A stretch of 64,000 nucleotides of DNA. Source: Thalassospira sp. MCCC 1A03138 (lineage in GTDB: Bacteria; Pseudomonadota; Alphaproteobacteria; Rhodospirillales; Thalassospiraceae). A program made the translations under genes and the position numbers. The stretch is taken from the NCBI RefSeq assembly GCF_002115785.1, contig NZ_JFJY01000011.1:62001-126000 (forward strand), in the 5' to 3' direction. Shown one piece after another: positions 16,006 to 24,934 of the stretch; position 1 is the first letter of the stretch, and each line of letters begins with the position of its first letter. The notes under the pieces were generated by a model. The model worked only from the letters and a program-made list of their open reading frames with translations. It did no database searches and was not told where the DNA came from.

Positions 16006-16386
16006 TCAGTCTAGTGGCGGGATTCGGGCAATCACATTGCGACGCAGACTTTCAGGACGTTCACGCCAAGGCACGATGCCGTCATCGGTTTCTGCGTATT
16101 TTGTGGCAAGTTCCTGCAGATCAGCGATCATGTTGTCCGGATCAATATTTCCGTAAACATAACCCCATTTTCCCTTGCCATTCAGCGCAACCGAACAGCC
16201 CGACTTGCAATTGGTCAGGCATTCAACGGCCCTGATTTCAAACGGTATGTCCAGCGTCGCCCCGTTTTCGACCATTTTATCAAACAGTATCCGACCGTGA
16301 CGTGGCTCCGTTGCCCCTTCGGTCGAGGATGCGGTGCAGGTCGTGCAGATATTCAGGCGGGCTTTGGGGGACATGGTATCCGTCAT
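16006..16386 (-). CDS. DUF1636 metal-binding/ferredoxin-like protein
   Basis: This 126-residue protein has cysteines arranged as ICTTC near the N-terminus and VECLTNCKSGCSVAL in the middle, a pattern like thioredoxin-fold [2Fe-2S] ferredoxins. The C-terminal ADLQELATKYAETDDGIVPWRERPE is typical of DUF1636. The cysteines suggest an iron-sulfur cluster or metal site; the reaction is unknown. The ATG at 16386 (MTDTMSPKAR) is preferred to the longer frame from 16443. It follows the YdeI-like gene by 70 bp on the same strand. Confidence 0.72.
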   Translation of the reverse strand: MTDTMSPKARLNICTTCTASSTEGATEPRHGRILFDKMVENGATLDIPFEIRAVECLTNCKSGCSVALNGKGKWGYVYGNIDPDNMIADLQELATKYAETDDGIVPWRERPESLRRNVIARIPPLD

Positions 16387-16456
16387 GATTGTGGTGTTTG
16401 CGGGGGCGCATAAAACCAGCTTGCCGGTTATCGGGTCAAGCAATCATCTGGTGGTT

Positions 16457-17044
16457 CTATCGATCCTGAAGACCTTTGCCCGCAAGAATTCCGGCAACAG
16501 ATTTTTCAATTCGGGACCTGCGTGTGGCCGATTGTTTGGCACCAGAAAAATAAAGATTGTATCCCCGCTGCCGCCCCGGCGTCAGGGCCTTGAACGCTTT
16601 TTCAAGATCAGGATTTTTTGAAAACTCATCCAAAAGTTCAGCCGGAAGCTCAAGATTTTCCTTTTCGCTGAAATCAATCTTCAGGCCGGATTTTTCGACT
16701 TCGATGGCCGCTTTGATATAGGCCTTCAGAACATTTTCTTTTGCTCTGATTTCTTTCGCCGACGTAAAATGAATGCGGCGCATTGCCTGCGAATTTTCAC
16801 CCGGTTTCGCAAGAACACCCTCAGGGTCCTCCATCAACGCGCCCTTGAAAAATCCAAGCGCGCAATCATCTTTCATCCCGTAAATCATAAGGATATTTTT
16901 GCCCTCCGACGTGTAGCAAAGATTACCCCACTTCACGTCTTCGGTCAGGCCAGATTCAAGAATGATCGTTCGCAGGGCCTTGCGTTCTTCTTGCCACTTT
17001 TCCTGTGCGAGAAGGACCTCAACCTTTGATGTCAGACTGTTCAT
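16457..17044 (-). CDS. YdeI/OmpD-associated family protein (DUF1801-like)
   Basis: This 195-residue protein has the DUF1801 fold (WQEERKALRTIILESGLTEDVKWG, YGMKDDCALGFFKGALM) followed by the YdeI C-terminal motif. That motif reads LPAELLDEFSKNPDLEKAFKALTPGRQRGYNLYFSGAKQSATRRSRIEKS in segments, with the hallmark LTPGRQRGY near residue 155. YdeI has been linked to bacteriocin or peptide tolerance in enterics; whether that applies here is unknown. It probably shares a transcript with the DUF1636 gene. Confidence 0.78.
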   Translation of the reverse strand: MNSLTSKVEVLLAQEKWQEERKALRTIILESGLTEDVKWGNLCYTSEGKNILMIYGMKDDCALGFFKGALMEDPEGVLAKPGENSQAMRRIHFTSAKEIRAKENVLKAYIKAAIEVEKSGLKIDFSEKENLELPAELLDEFSKNPDLEKAFKALTPGRQRGYNLYFSGAKQSATRRSRIEKSVAGILAGKGLQDR

Positions 17045-17087
17045 TTTGTTGCAACTCCGGCGGATGCGTTTCCCGTGCGGAATAAAA

Positions 17088-17969
17088 TCAGCTTGCTGCG
17101 CGTTTGGTCAAGCTGTCATCAACCACATGGTCGCTGACAAAATTCTGTATTGTTGCGGCAAGCTGGCGATCCACTAGCGGATGGGACGCATCTGACAGCA
17201 TCAGGGCAACACCGACTGCGGGCAATGGCGGGAAACCATCGCGGCTTTCAAGAATCTGAAACTCGTCCGTGACACTTGTCGCAGCAAGGGCGGCAATACC
17301 CAAACCGTCACGTACCAGATGCAGTAATGACGCCGCCTGTCTGGTTGTCGCAAGCAGGGTAAAAGGACGGTCTGCCTTGGAAATCGCATCAATTGCCCAT
17401 GCATGGAATTTGCAATCCTCCGCAGGCAGAACAAGTGATAATGGGTTTGCCAGATGTTGTCGGTGAATGGGGGATGAAACCCAGACACCGGGCTCATGAC
17501 GCAAGAAATATCCTTCTTCACCCTGTTCCGACCGGCTGATGACGGATATATCAAGTTCTCCTTGGTCGAGCATCCGGCGCAGGAATATCGTCGGGTTGAC
17601 GGAAATGAAGAATTTGGCATCGGGATGGACCTTGCGTATTGCACGCAGCACCACCGGCAGGATTTTCTGAGTGTAATCATCCGGGCATCCGATCCGGATC
17701 GGACGGCTGCTATCATGACCGCGCATTTTTCCCATGGCTTCGTCCTGCAACGACAGCATTCGCCTTGCATAACCGACAAAGGTGATGCCGTCCGCTGTCA
17801 GCAACACATTGCGACCCTCCCGTTCAAACAGCTTGTTTCCGACAAGATCTTCCAGCCGTTTCATCTGCATGGAAAATGCCGACGGGGTGCGGCCTATCCG
17901 GTCGGCAGCACGATTGAAACTGCCACATTCGGCAAAGGCGACAAAGCTTCGGAGCAGATCGGAATCCAT
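17088..17969 (-). CDS. LysR family transcriptional regulator
   Basis: This 293-residue LysR-type regulator has an N-terminal helix-turn-helix (residues 1-60, SFNRAADRIGRTPSAFSMQMKRLE in part). A periplasmic-binding-like effector domain starts near residue 90 with IRIGCPDDY. It is divergent from the glutathione S-transferase gene at 18111, with a perfect inverted repeat at 17980-18000 between them, so it probably controls that gene and itself. The inducer is unknown. Confidence 0.92.
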   Translation of the reverse strand: MDSDLLRSFVAFAECGSFNRAADRIGRTPSAFSMQMKRLEDLVGNKLFEREGRNVLLTADGITFVGYARRMLSLQDEAMGKMRGHDSSRPIRIGCPDDYTQKILPVVLRAIRKVHPDAKFFISVNPTIFLRRMLDQGELDISVISRSEQGEEGYFLRHEPGVWVSSPIHRQHLANPLSLVLPAEDCKFHAWAIDAISKADRPFTLLATTRQAASLLHLVRDGLGIAALAATSVTDEFQILESRDGFPPLPAVGVALMLSDASHPLVDRQLAATIQNFVSDHVVDDSLTKRAAS

Positions 17970-17979
17970 GCGACTTCCT

Positions 17980-18000
17980 TTGATCAGCGAAAATGATCAA
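17980..18000. promoter_or_regulatory. Candidate LysR operator
   Basis: TTGATCA and TGATCAA form a perfect 7-bp inverted repeat with a 7-nt spacer, 10 bp upstream of the lysR start. Such interrupted dyads are typical LysR recognition sites. Confidence 0.55.
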
Positions 18001-18110
18001 TAAAATTGAATGGTCAGGTCAAAACTATTCGATTGTTTGATCCTGGGCCAGAACCAATTATCTCCCTCGGCCGGCCAATACGAAACCGTATGTGCCAAAG
18101 GAATACCGAG

Positions 18111-18719
18111 ATGATACTTCACGATTTTTTACCGTCGGGAAACGGCTACAAGATTCGTTTGCTGCTGACCCTGCTTGGCAAATCATTTGATCTGGTCGAA
18201 CATGACATCACCAAGGGTGAAACCCGCACACATGACTTTATATCGCGGATCAACCCCAATGGCAAAATTCCTGCGCTGGAATTCGATGATGGTCGGGTTC
18301 TTGTCGAAAGCAACGCGATCCTGATCCATCTTGCCGATGGAACGCCTTATTTGCCGGCCGATGCGTGGGAACGCACCGAGGTTATGCAATGGCTATTCTT
18401 CGAACAATACGATCATGAACCAACGATTGCTGTTTTGCGGTCATGGGTCGGGATCAAGGGCATGCCCGAACATGCCGAGATTCTTGTGCCGATGAAACGT
18501 GCAGGTGCGGAAAAGGCGCTCGATCTTATGGAAAAACGCCTGTCGGGGCATAACTGGCTGGTGGGGGATGCGTTGACCATCGCCGATATATCCCTTTATG
18601 CCTACACCCACGTTGCCGAAGAGGGGGATATCGATCTGTCGATCTATCCTGGCATCCTCGCATGGCTTGACCGTATTGCGGCTTTGCCGGGCTATATTCC
18701 GATCTCGTGGAAACCCTGA
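18111..18719 (+). CDS. Glutathione S-transferase family protein
   Basis: This 202-residue cytosolic protein has an N-terminal thioredoxin-like domain (MILHDFLPSGNGYKIRLLL, with NPNGKIPALEFDDG and VESNAILIHLADG as the glutathione-site cis-proline and E-S signature). An all-helical C-terminal domain follows, with LVGDALTIADISLYAY. This suggests a glutathione conjugating or reducing role; the substrate is unknown. The ATG at 18111 has AAAGGA 8-13 nt upstream, and the longer frame from 18006 overlaps the operator region. It is divergent from lysR. Confidence 0.88.
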   Translation: MILHDFLPSGNGYKIRLLLTLLGKSFDLVEHDITKGETRTHDFISRINPNGKIPALEFDDGRVLVESNAILIHLADGTPYLPADAWERTEVMQWLFFEQYDHEPTIAVLRSWVGIKGMPEHAEILVPMKRAGAEKALDLMEKRLSGHNWLVGDALTIADISLYAYTHVAEEGDIDLSIYPGILAWLDRIAALPGYIPISWKP

Positions 18720-18737
18720 CTTTCCGGGCATAAAAAA

Positions 18738-18795
18738 GGCAACCGCCCCGACGCCGGGAAACATATTGGGGGATTCCGGAAGGGGGGCGGCTGCA
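18738..18795 (-). terminator. Probable terminator for the second GST gene
   Basis: On the minus strand GCAGCCGCCCC pairs with GGGGCGGTTGC around a long loop containing a smaller hairpin, and TTTTTT follows (18732-18737). The element lies between the convergent ends of the two GST genes. Confidence 0.5.
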
Positions 18796-18856
18796 ACACC
18801 CAATACGCGATCCAGTTGGCGCAAAGGGGAAAGGAAAAGGAAGGTGCGGGGGGACT

Positions 18857-19525
18857 CTATGCCGTCCGCAAAATCCGGTCCGGTAACAGCGGGTCGGTCA
18901 CAGCTGCAGAATGGCGCGCCTGAAAATTTTTGAACGCCGTATCCAGATTCGGTACTTCTGCCAGAATTTCCGATCCCCCGGGCATTGCTTTGAGATAGTG
19001 GATCATGGGCATGATCAGCATATCTGGAATGGTGAAACGCTGGCCGAATAACCAGCCATCATCATAATGCGGATCAAGAATTTTAAGGTCATGGGCAATA
19101 AGATCGCCCATGACCTTCATTCGGACCGCAAAACCCGGATCATTGCGCTGTTCTGTATCGGCAAAAACCATCGGGATGACAAATTGCCGTAGGATTTGTG
19201 TATCCAGCCGCGTCGTGGCGACACTGATCCATTGTTCCATGCGCGCCACTTTGTCCTTTCGCACCGGGCGCAATAGCGGTCCGTCAAACGCATCATCAAT
19301 GTAACGGCAGATCGCACTGGTTTCGTACAGAACCAGATTGTCATGAACCAGAACCGGCACCTTGCCGAACGGATTGAATTGCAGCAATTCCGGTGTCGGC
19401 GCTGCACCTGGGGATTGAATGCCTTTGGTGCGGAATTCGAATGAAATCTGTTTCTCGATACAGGCAATCCGGACCGTGCGCGAAAGACTGCTGCGCGGCA
19501 TGCCGTAGATGATCACCTTGGACAT
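18857..19525 (-). CDS. Glutathione S-transferase family protein
   Basis: This 222-residue GST-fold protein has an N-terminal thioredoxin-like half (SKVIIYGMPRSSLSRTVRI, NPFGKVPVLVHDN, YETSAICRYIDD) and a helical C-terminal half with LFGQRFTIPDMLIMPMIHYL. The N-terminal serine-rich loop fits a Ser/Tyr-type active site. The ATG at 19525 starts directly with the family N-terminus; the open frame to 19624 would cross the operator. It is divergent from a TetR gene with a 24-bp palindrome between them, so it is the likely regulated target. Confidence 0.88.
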   Translation of the reverse strand: MSKVIIYGMPRSSLSRTVRIACIEKQISFEFRTKGIQSPGAAPTPELLQFNPFGKVPVLVHDNLVLYETSAICRYIDDAFDGPLLRPVRKDKVARMEQWISVATTRLDTQILRQFVIPMVFADTEQRNDPGFAVRMKVMGDLIAHDLKILDPHYDDGWLFGQRFTIPDMLIMPMIHYLKAMPGGSEILAEVPNLDTAFKNFQARHSAAVTDPLLPDRILRTA

Positions 19526-19624
19526 CGCAAAATCCTTTGCATCTGTAGTGGCGTGTCGTTGCGGTTGCGCGGCTCTGAAACAGCGCCCCGTTGCGCTAGA
19601 GTTGCCAACAGAATTGCGCACCAC

Positions 19625-19648
19625 ATAATATGTTCAAGAACATATTAT
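19625..19648. promoter_or_regulatory. Perfect 24-bp palindrome, candidate TetR operator
   Basis: ATAATATGTTC, AA, GAACATATTAT: two 11-bp arms are perfectly complementary. It lies 100 bp before the GST start and 48 bp before the tetR start, exactly where a repressor could block both divergent promoters. Confidence 0.75.
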
Positions 19649-19695
19649 AGAAATGTGCGAGCCTTGTTTCCCGTCACCTCAATCGGAGCCAGATC

Positions 19696-20376
19696 ATGCC
19701 TTACAGTCCGGATCACAAACCAAAGACGCGGCTGAAAATAATCCGATCGGCAGCCAAGCTTTTCAAAACGGTCGGCTATGAAAATGTGACGATCGATCAG
19801 GTGATGGCCAATGCGGGACTGACGCGCGGCGGGTTTTACGCGCATTTCAAAAACAAGGAAGACCTGTTTGTCGCCACTGTAGACAGCGGTATTAACCTTT
19901 TGTCAGAACCGATCCTGTCGCGTTTGCGCAAAGCAGAAAAATTCGGCCTTGATTGGACCACGGCCTTTGCTGATCTCTATCTGTCGAACCAGCACCTCAA
20001 TCATCCCGGCAAGGGATGTGCGTTGCCGACGCTTTCAACCGAAGTTGCCCGGTCGGGCGAGCGGGCGCAAAAAGCCTTTTCCAAGGTGATCCGCGGGGCG
20101 TGTGGCAGGCTTGCCGGAAAACTCGCACTCGAAGGACGCGGTATAGCCCCGATGACCCGCGAAGAAGCCGATGAATGGTTTGAAAACCCGCCACTTGATG
20201 AAATCAGCAAGGAATACCGCATCAATGCGACCGCGATGCTATCGATGATGGTCGGTGCAATGGTGCTTGGACGAGCGGTTGATGATGAAACTGCTGAACT
20301 GATTCTCAGTTCGGTGCGAAAAACGGTGCCGCGGCTTAAATCACCGCAGAAAAGCGGAACTGATGCGGCGCTTTGA
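19696..20376 (+). CDS. TetR family transcriptional regulator
   Basis: This 226-residue regulator has an N-terminal helix-turn-helix (KIIRSAAKLFKTVGYENVTI then VMANAGLTRGGFYAHFKNKED) and a helical ligand-binding C-terminal domain with HPGKGCALPTLSTEVARSG. That C-terminal pattern is common in TetR proteins sensing reactive aldehydes or quinones and controlling GST or reductase genes. Its divergent neighbour encodes a GST, supporting such a detoxification circuit. The ligand is not known. Confidence 0.92.
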   Translation: MPYSPDHKPKTRLKIIRSAAKLFKTVGYENVTIDQVMANAGLTRGGFYAHFKNKEDLFVATVDSGINLLSEPILSRLRKAEKFGLDWTTAFADLYLSNQHLNHPGKGCALPTLSTEVARSGERAQKAFSKVIRGACGRLAGKLALEGRGIAPMTREEADEWFENPPLDEISKEYRINATAMLSMMVGAMVLGRAVDDETAELILSSVRKTVPRLKSPQKSGTDAAL

Positions 20377-20403
20377 CCGGCGAAAACACGGTCTAGGCCT
20401 TGA

Positions 20404-21489
20404 TCAGCGTTTCATCGCAAGCGGTGCGACCTGGCCTTTGCGTTGTGCAATCATTTTCTGTTCCGCAATCGCACCGGCTTCATCGGTTAGGAAGGTAAAT
20501 ATCCCGAACCGGCGTCCCTTGGTCACCGGCATTGCTTCATGCAACAGTGAACAGGAAAATACGACGGCACCCCCGGCAGGCGGCGCGTAAAGGCCGCGAC
20601 CATATTCGGGAAAACGAACCTGCCCGCCTTCGTACGTTATAGGGTTCAGGTTTAGCGACACCGCAAATCGACGATGTGCGGTAAATGCGGTGCGATTGTC
20701 CCGGTGGCGACCGAAATGTCCCTTGTCGGCGGCGTCATAACACCCGATCCTTAGGGCTTCCATGCTTGCTGTTCTGAACTGGAATGCCTTGAACAGTTCC
20801 GGAATAACCCGCCCCACAAGTCGGCTTTTGACTTTCTCAAACAACACTTCATCCAGAAGGACAACGTCATTGCGCTTTTTGATGTCGGATTTCGTCGTGC
20901 TGCTGTTTTCCGTCCCCTTGGATACACCATCCGCACGCTTTTCACCGGCTTCCCAATAGGAAATCAGTTCCTGACACAATTCCGGTTCCAGAATGTCATG
21001 CAGCAACATGACCGGCGCCTGGCGATTGACCACGTCGGATTTGCTTCCGGCGTGGATTGCCTTGCAGACGTCAATGCCGCTATCAACATCTGCAAGCGAT
21101 GCATTGAACACCAGCCGATGATTTGGATCGATCAGAAGCATTGAGGGGTCAGTAACGCCAAACAGCTTTTTGACCGCGTTTTCCGCGTCATAAAGCTCGG
21201 TTGCCTTGGCGTTTGACTTTGCTGCCTTCCTGGGGCTTTTAGTGCCGCCGATGATCAGAAAAGTCAGGGTTTCGCAACCCGTGACCTGATCGAGAAACCG
21301 GTCGATTTCCTGCCACGTTTCCTTGGTCGGTTTGTCATCCAGCAACCAAAGCGCAAGTGTGTTTCCCGCGATCAGCTGATCCGTCAGGTCGGTCGGTTGT
21401 CCAGCTGTATCGGGCAGTACGATTTTCGGGACGATATCACCTTTGGCAATCCGAATTGAACTGGTTGCTGCCTTTGGTGTTCCTGACAT
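20404..21489 (-). CDS. Redoxin-like domain fused to a 2OG-Fe(II) oxygenase
   Basis: This is a 361-residue two-domain protein. Residues 12-150 look like a peroxiredoxin/AhpC fold (GDIVPKIVLPDTAGQ, LALWLLDDKPT, TFLIIGGT, LLIDPNHRLVF), but the position of the peroxidatic cysteine after the first core strand is occupied by LLDDKPT, so it cannot be an ordinary peroxidase. Residues 155-345 form a prolyl-4-hydroxylase-like jelly roll. H262 and D264 (GRHRD) and H317 (LLHEAM) are the iron ligands, and R326 or R327 would bind 2-oxoglutarate. Predicted: an iron/2OG-dependent hydroxylase with a non-catalytic redoxin module; the substrate is unknown. dapE lies 41 bp upstream on the same strand. Confidence 0.82.
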   Translation of the reverse strand: MSGTPKAATSSIRIAKGDIVPKIVLPDTAGQPTDLTDQLIAGNTLALWLLDDKPTKETWQEIDRFLDQVTGCETLTFLIIGGTKSPRKAAKSNAKATELYDAENAVKKLFGVTDPSMLLIDPNHRLVFNASLADVDSGIDVCKAIHAGSKSDVVNRQAPVMLLHDILEPELCQELISYWEAGEKRADGVSKGTENSSTTKSDIKKRNDVVLLDEVLFEKVKSRLVGRVIPELFKAFQFRTASMEALRIGCYDAADKGHFGRHRDNRTAFTAHRRFAVSLNLNPITYEGGQVRFPEYGRGLYAPPAGGAVVFSCSLLHEAMPVTKGRRFGIFTFLTDEAGAIAEQKMIAQRKGQVAPLAMKR

Positions 21490-21530
21490 TTCCCTGATCC
21501 CCCGATCCGTTTAAATCTGTCCGGCCTTTA

Positions 21531-22676
21531 TCAGACTTTCGCAAAGTACCCTGAAAGAATATCGGCGTAAATCACGACCAGTTTTTCAATGTCTTCGACC
21601 ATGGCATGCTCGTCGACCTTGTGCATGCTTTGACCTACCAGACCGAATTCCGCGACTTCGCAATATTTGTGGATAAAGCGGGCATCCGATGTGCCGCCCG
21701 TGGTGCTCATATCCGGTCGATGGCCCGTGACCTTTTCCGAGGCATCGGAAATCAGGGCAGCAAGCTTGCCGGGCTCGGATACAAACGCCTCGCCGGAAAT
21801 CTTGACTTTAAGGTCATGGGCACCGGCATGTGCGGCACAGGTTTCACGGATCCATTTTTCCAGATCGACACCCTGATGCAGGTCGTTGAAACGGATATTA
21901 AATGCGGCACTTACCTTCGACGGCACCACGTTGGTCGCGGGATTTCCGGCATCAATCGTAGTGACTTCCAGATTGCTTGGCTGGAAATGCGGAGTGCCTT
22001 TATCGAGTTCGTGCGTGGTAAGGGCATTAAGGACCTTTAACATGCGCGGTACCGGGTTATCTGCCAGATGCGGATAGGCAACATGCCCCTGCGCGCCATA
22101 GATCGTCAGCCAGCCGGTAATGGAGCCGCGGCGACCGACTTTCATCATCTCACCCAGATAAGTCGGATTGGTCGGTTCCCCCAGAAGACAGACATCAAGT
22201 TTCTCGCCATGCTTGTCACACCAGTCCAGCAGCTTGATCGTGCCGTTCACCGCATCGGCTTCTTCATCACCGGTAATCAGGAAGCTGATGCTTTCCTCAA
22301 AATCGGGATGGGTCGCCAGAAAGGCGTCAACGGATTCAACGAAACAGGCAATGTTGGTTTTCATATCAACCGCGCCGCGCCCGAACAGACGGCCATCCTT
22401 GATTTCGCCACCAAATGGATCAACTGTCCATGCTGCGACATCGCCCGCCGGAACTACATCGGTATGCCCCGCGAAGCAGAAATTGCGTCCTTTGGTACCC
22501 AACCGGGCATAAAGGTTGTCTATGCTGTCCCAGCCGTCTTCGTGAAACACTTTTCGTTTGCAGTCAAAACCGCGTGCTTCAAGGGCCGTCTGCAAGACAT
22601 CAAGCGCACCGGCATCCGCAGGGGTAACGGAGGGGCAGCGGATCAGGGATTGGGCAAGGTCAAGGGCGGCGGACAT
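21531..22676 (-). CDS. dapE: Succinyl-diaminopimelate desuccinylase
   Basis: This 381-residue M20 metallohydrolase releases L,L-diaminopimelate for lysine and peptidoglycan synthesis. Metal and catalytic motifs are in place: FAGHTDVVPAGD, GRGAVDMKTNIACF, LITGDEEADAVNGT with the catalytic Glu pair, LLGEPTN, and TTGGTSDARF near the C-terminus. Length matches DapE. It follows dapD on the same strand after a 143-bp gap with a hairpin, giving a lysine/DAP unit. Confidence 0.95.
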   Translation of the reverse strand: MSAALDLAQSLIRCPSVTPADAGALDVLQTALEARGFDCKRKVFHEDGWDSIDNLYARLGTKGRNFCFAGHTDVVPAGDVAAWTVDPFGGEIKDGRLFGRGAVDMKTNIACFVESVDAFLATHPDFEESISFLITGDEEADAVNGTIKLLDWCDKHGEKLDVCLLGEPTNPTYLGEMMKVGRRGSITGWLTIYGAQGHVAYPHLADNPVPRMLKVLNALTTHELDKGTPHFQPSNLEVTTIDAGNPATNVVPSKVSAAFNIRFNDLHQGVDLEKWIRETCAAHAGAHDLKVKISGEAFVSEPGKLAALISDASEKVTGHRPDMSTTGGTSDARFIHKYCEVAEFGLVGQSMHKVDEHAMVEDIEKLVVIYADILSGYFAKV

Positions 22677-22757
22677 TTGATATTCTCTTGGCTTCTTGAT
22701 GAATGAGTAGGATTAAAAATCCATCATGGATGTTTCAAGTGAAACATTTGATGTGCA

Positions 22758-22789
22758 AAGGGGCGAAACGGCATTCCGCCTCGCCCCTT
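22758..22789 (-). terminator. Hairpin between dapD and dapE
   Basis: On the minus strand AAGGGGCGA and TCGCCCCTTT form a strong stem that encloses GGCGGAATGCC, with only three T after it. It could partly terminate after dapD and lower dapE expression. Confidence 0.4.
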
Positions 22790-22819
22790 ATAAATCATTG
22801 GCAAATCGGGTGACAGAAA

Positions 22820-23665
22820 TCAGTCACGCAGCAATTCGTTGATCGAAGTTTTCGAGCGGGTTTTCTCATCCACACGTTTGATGATGACCGCGCAATACAG
22901 GCTCGGCCCCGGTTTGCCATCGGGCAATGGCTTGCCCGGAATGCTGCCCGGAACCACAACCGAGTATGCCGGAACGCGGCCGACAAAGGTTTCGCCGGTG
23001 GTGCGGTCGATGATCTTGGTTGATGCGCCGATAAATACACCCATCGAAATCACGGCACCTTCTTCGACGATGACGCCTTCGACGATTTCCGAACGCGCCC
23101 CGATAAAGGCGTTGTCTTCGATGATGACCGGACCGGCCTGAAGGGGTTCAAGTACGCCACCGATACCGGCACCACCCGACAGATGAACGTTTTTACCAAT
23201 CTGTGCGCAGGAACCGACCGTTGCCCAGGTATCGACCATCACGCCGGTATCGACATAGGCACCAAGGTTCACAAAGCTTGGCATCAGCACGGTGCCCGGT
23301 GCGACATAGGCCGAACGGCGCACAATGCTGCCCGGTACGGCGCGGAAACCGGCATTTTTGAACTCGGCTTCACCCCAACCTTCAAATTTTGACGGGACCT
23401 TGTCCCACCAGTTGGTGTTTTCGCCCGGTCCGCCGGAGATGGTGGTCATGTCATTGAGACGGAAGGACAGAAGAACCGCCTTCTTGGCCCACTGATTGAC
23501 AATCCACTTGCCGTCTGTCTTTTCGGCAACACGCAGTTTGCCGCTATCAAGTGCGGCAAGCGTCTGGTCGACGGCCTTGCGGATTTCACCCTGGGTGGCG
23601 GAGCCGATTTCGTCGCGGTTTTCCCATGCGACGTTGATCACGCCTTCAAGTTCTGTTCTGTCCAT
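22820..23665 (-). CDS. dapD: Tetrahydrodipicolinate N-succinyltransferase
   Basis: This 281-residue left-handed beta-helix enzyme uses succinyl-CoA to succinylate tetrahydrodipicolinate in the DAP/lysine pathway. Hexapeptide repeats run through the centre ([53 protein letters not shown]), and the C-terminal [14 protein letters not shown] is typical of DapD. The ribosome site AAGGA precedes the ATG by 9 nt. It is upstream of dapE. Confidence 0.95.
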   Translation of the reverse strand: MDRTELEGVINVAWENRDEIGSATQGEIRKAVDQTLAALDSGKLRVAEKTDGKWIVNQWAKKAVLLSFRLNDMTTISGGPGENTNWWDKVPSKFEGWGEAEFKNAGFRAVPGSIVRRSAYVAPGTVLMPSFVNLGAYVDTGVMVDTWATVGSCAQIGKNVHLSGGAGIGGVLEPLQAGPVIIEDNAFIGARSEIVEGVIVEEGAVISMGVFIGASTKIIDRTTGETFVGRVPAYSVVVPGSIPGKPLPDGKPGPSLYCAVIIKRVDEKTRSKTSINELLRD

Positions 23666-23856
23666 TTTCAGAAGTCCTTGCGGTCAGCCTTAATTTCATG
23701 TCGGGCGGAGAATGGTCAAAGCCTGCTGTGAAGTCAACTCCGCCAGTTTACGTAGTTCCGGCTTTTGGGTGCCCTGATTCTGACCCGCGCAAGAATTACC
23801 CGATCACGGCGCCAAGCTCAATCTTGGAACCATGACAAATTTACCTGAAACCGGTT

Positions 23857-24555
23857 TTAGGCCGGACCGTTGCCCAGTTCGCGTAAGAAATGCACCAGAT
23901 TGTTGGTTTCGTGGTCGATCCTGGGATCGTCGCGGCCAACCTGCGCCCATTCCTCGTCAGTATGGACCCATACGGTCGTCATGCCCATGTCCTTTGCCGG
24001 AAGCAGATTTTTGGCCATGTCTTCGAAATAGATCGCGCGCGTTGGATCAATTGCATCCCGCGCAAGCAATCGGTCATAGGGCTGGCGTTCGGGTTTGGGG
24101 ATATAGTCGGCGTCGACGATGTCAAAGATGGTTTCGAAATGGCTGGCAATGCCAAGGCGATCCATCACCCGTTCGGCATGCCCGCGCGATGCGTTGGTGA
24201 AGATCACCTTGCGGCATGGCAGCGCATCCAAAGCAGCCGCCAGTTCCGGCGCAGGATCCATCACGGACAGATCAATATTGTGAACCTTGTTAAGGTAATC
24301 CGCAGGATCAATGTCATGTTCGGTCATTAGACCGCGAAGCGTCGTGCCATAGCGGTGAAAATAGCTTTTCTGGATCACATAGGCCTCGTCCGCCGGAAGC
24401 CGTAATGTATCACGCACATATTGCCCGATTAGATTCGAGACCTGCGAAAACAGGTCGCATGCCGAGGGATAGAGCGTGTTGTCGAGATCAAAGATCAGGA
24501 CATTGTCCGGCGCAATACGTGGAATGACAGTAGTGGCAGAAATGATCGAGGGCAT
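23857..24555 (-). CDS. HAD family pyrimidine 5'-nucleotidase
   Basis: This 232-residue HAD hydrolase matches the yeast SDT1-type pyrimidine nucleotidase group. Motif I is LIFDLDNTLYPS (nucleophile and acid/base Asp), motif II is IFTNASRGHAERVM, the lysine lies in DYIPKPERQPYD, and motif IV is IYFEDMAKNLLPAK. It probably dephosphorylates UMP/CMP or related nucleotides. It lies in the usual alphaproteobacterial position next to dapD, 191 bp upstream on the same strand. Confidence 0.88.
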   Translation of the reverse strand: MPSIISATTVIPRIAPDNVLIFDLDNTLYPSACDLFSQVSNLIGQYVRDTLRLPADEAYVIQKSYFHRYGTTLRGLMTEHDIDPADYLNKVHNIDLSVMDPAPELAAALDALPCRKVIFTNASRGHAERVMDRLGIASHFETIFDIVDADYIPKPERQPYDRLLARDAIDPTRAIYFEDMAKNLLPAKDMGMTTVWVHTDEEWAQVGRDDPRIDHETNNLVHFLRELGNGPA

Positions 24556-24934
24556 GTTGAAGCATTCCGGTTATGGGCGATGGTGGCACAAAGCTACGCG
24601 GCGTTCACGACGTTCTTTATTATGGGATTACATCCGGTTTGCAAAGGTGCCGACGTTGATTTCGCAATGCAGCATTGTAGGCATGCGGTTTTTGCAACAA
24701 TTTCAGGCTCGAATAATTCGGGGTAGGGGTTTAAAAAGCGCAGCCTGAACAAAGATATAGTCAATCTGTGTTTGGAACCGGGCGGTGCCAGGGGAATGTT
24801 CCGAATTTCGGCGCGTTACGCACCCGGAAATGTATTCGCGAAGTTCGAAATCTGTCGGTGCTGTAAAGGCGTTATTAAGGGTGCCATGCAGATGATAGGC
24901 GAATTCGTCTTTGCGGATGATGTGACTTCCTGAA
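24556..24934. other. Divergent intergenic region without recognised elements
   Basis: This stretch of about 380 bp separates the HAD gene (leftward) and the PAS-GGDEF-EAL gene (rightward). I see no convincing gene, RNA or repeat here. It must hold the promoters of both flanking genes. Confidence 0.4.
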
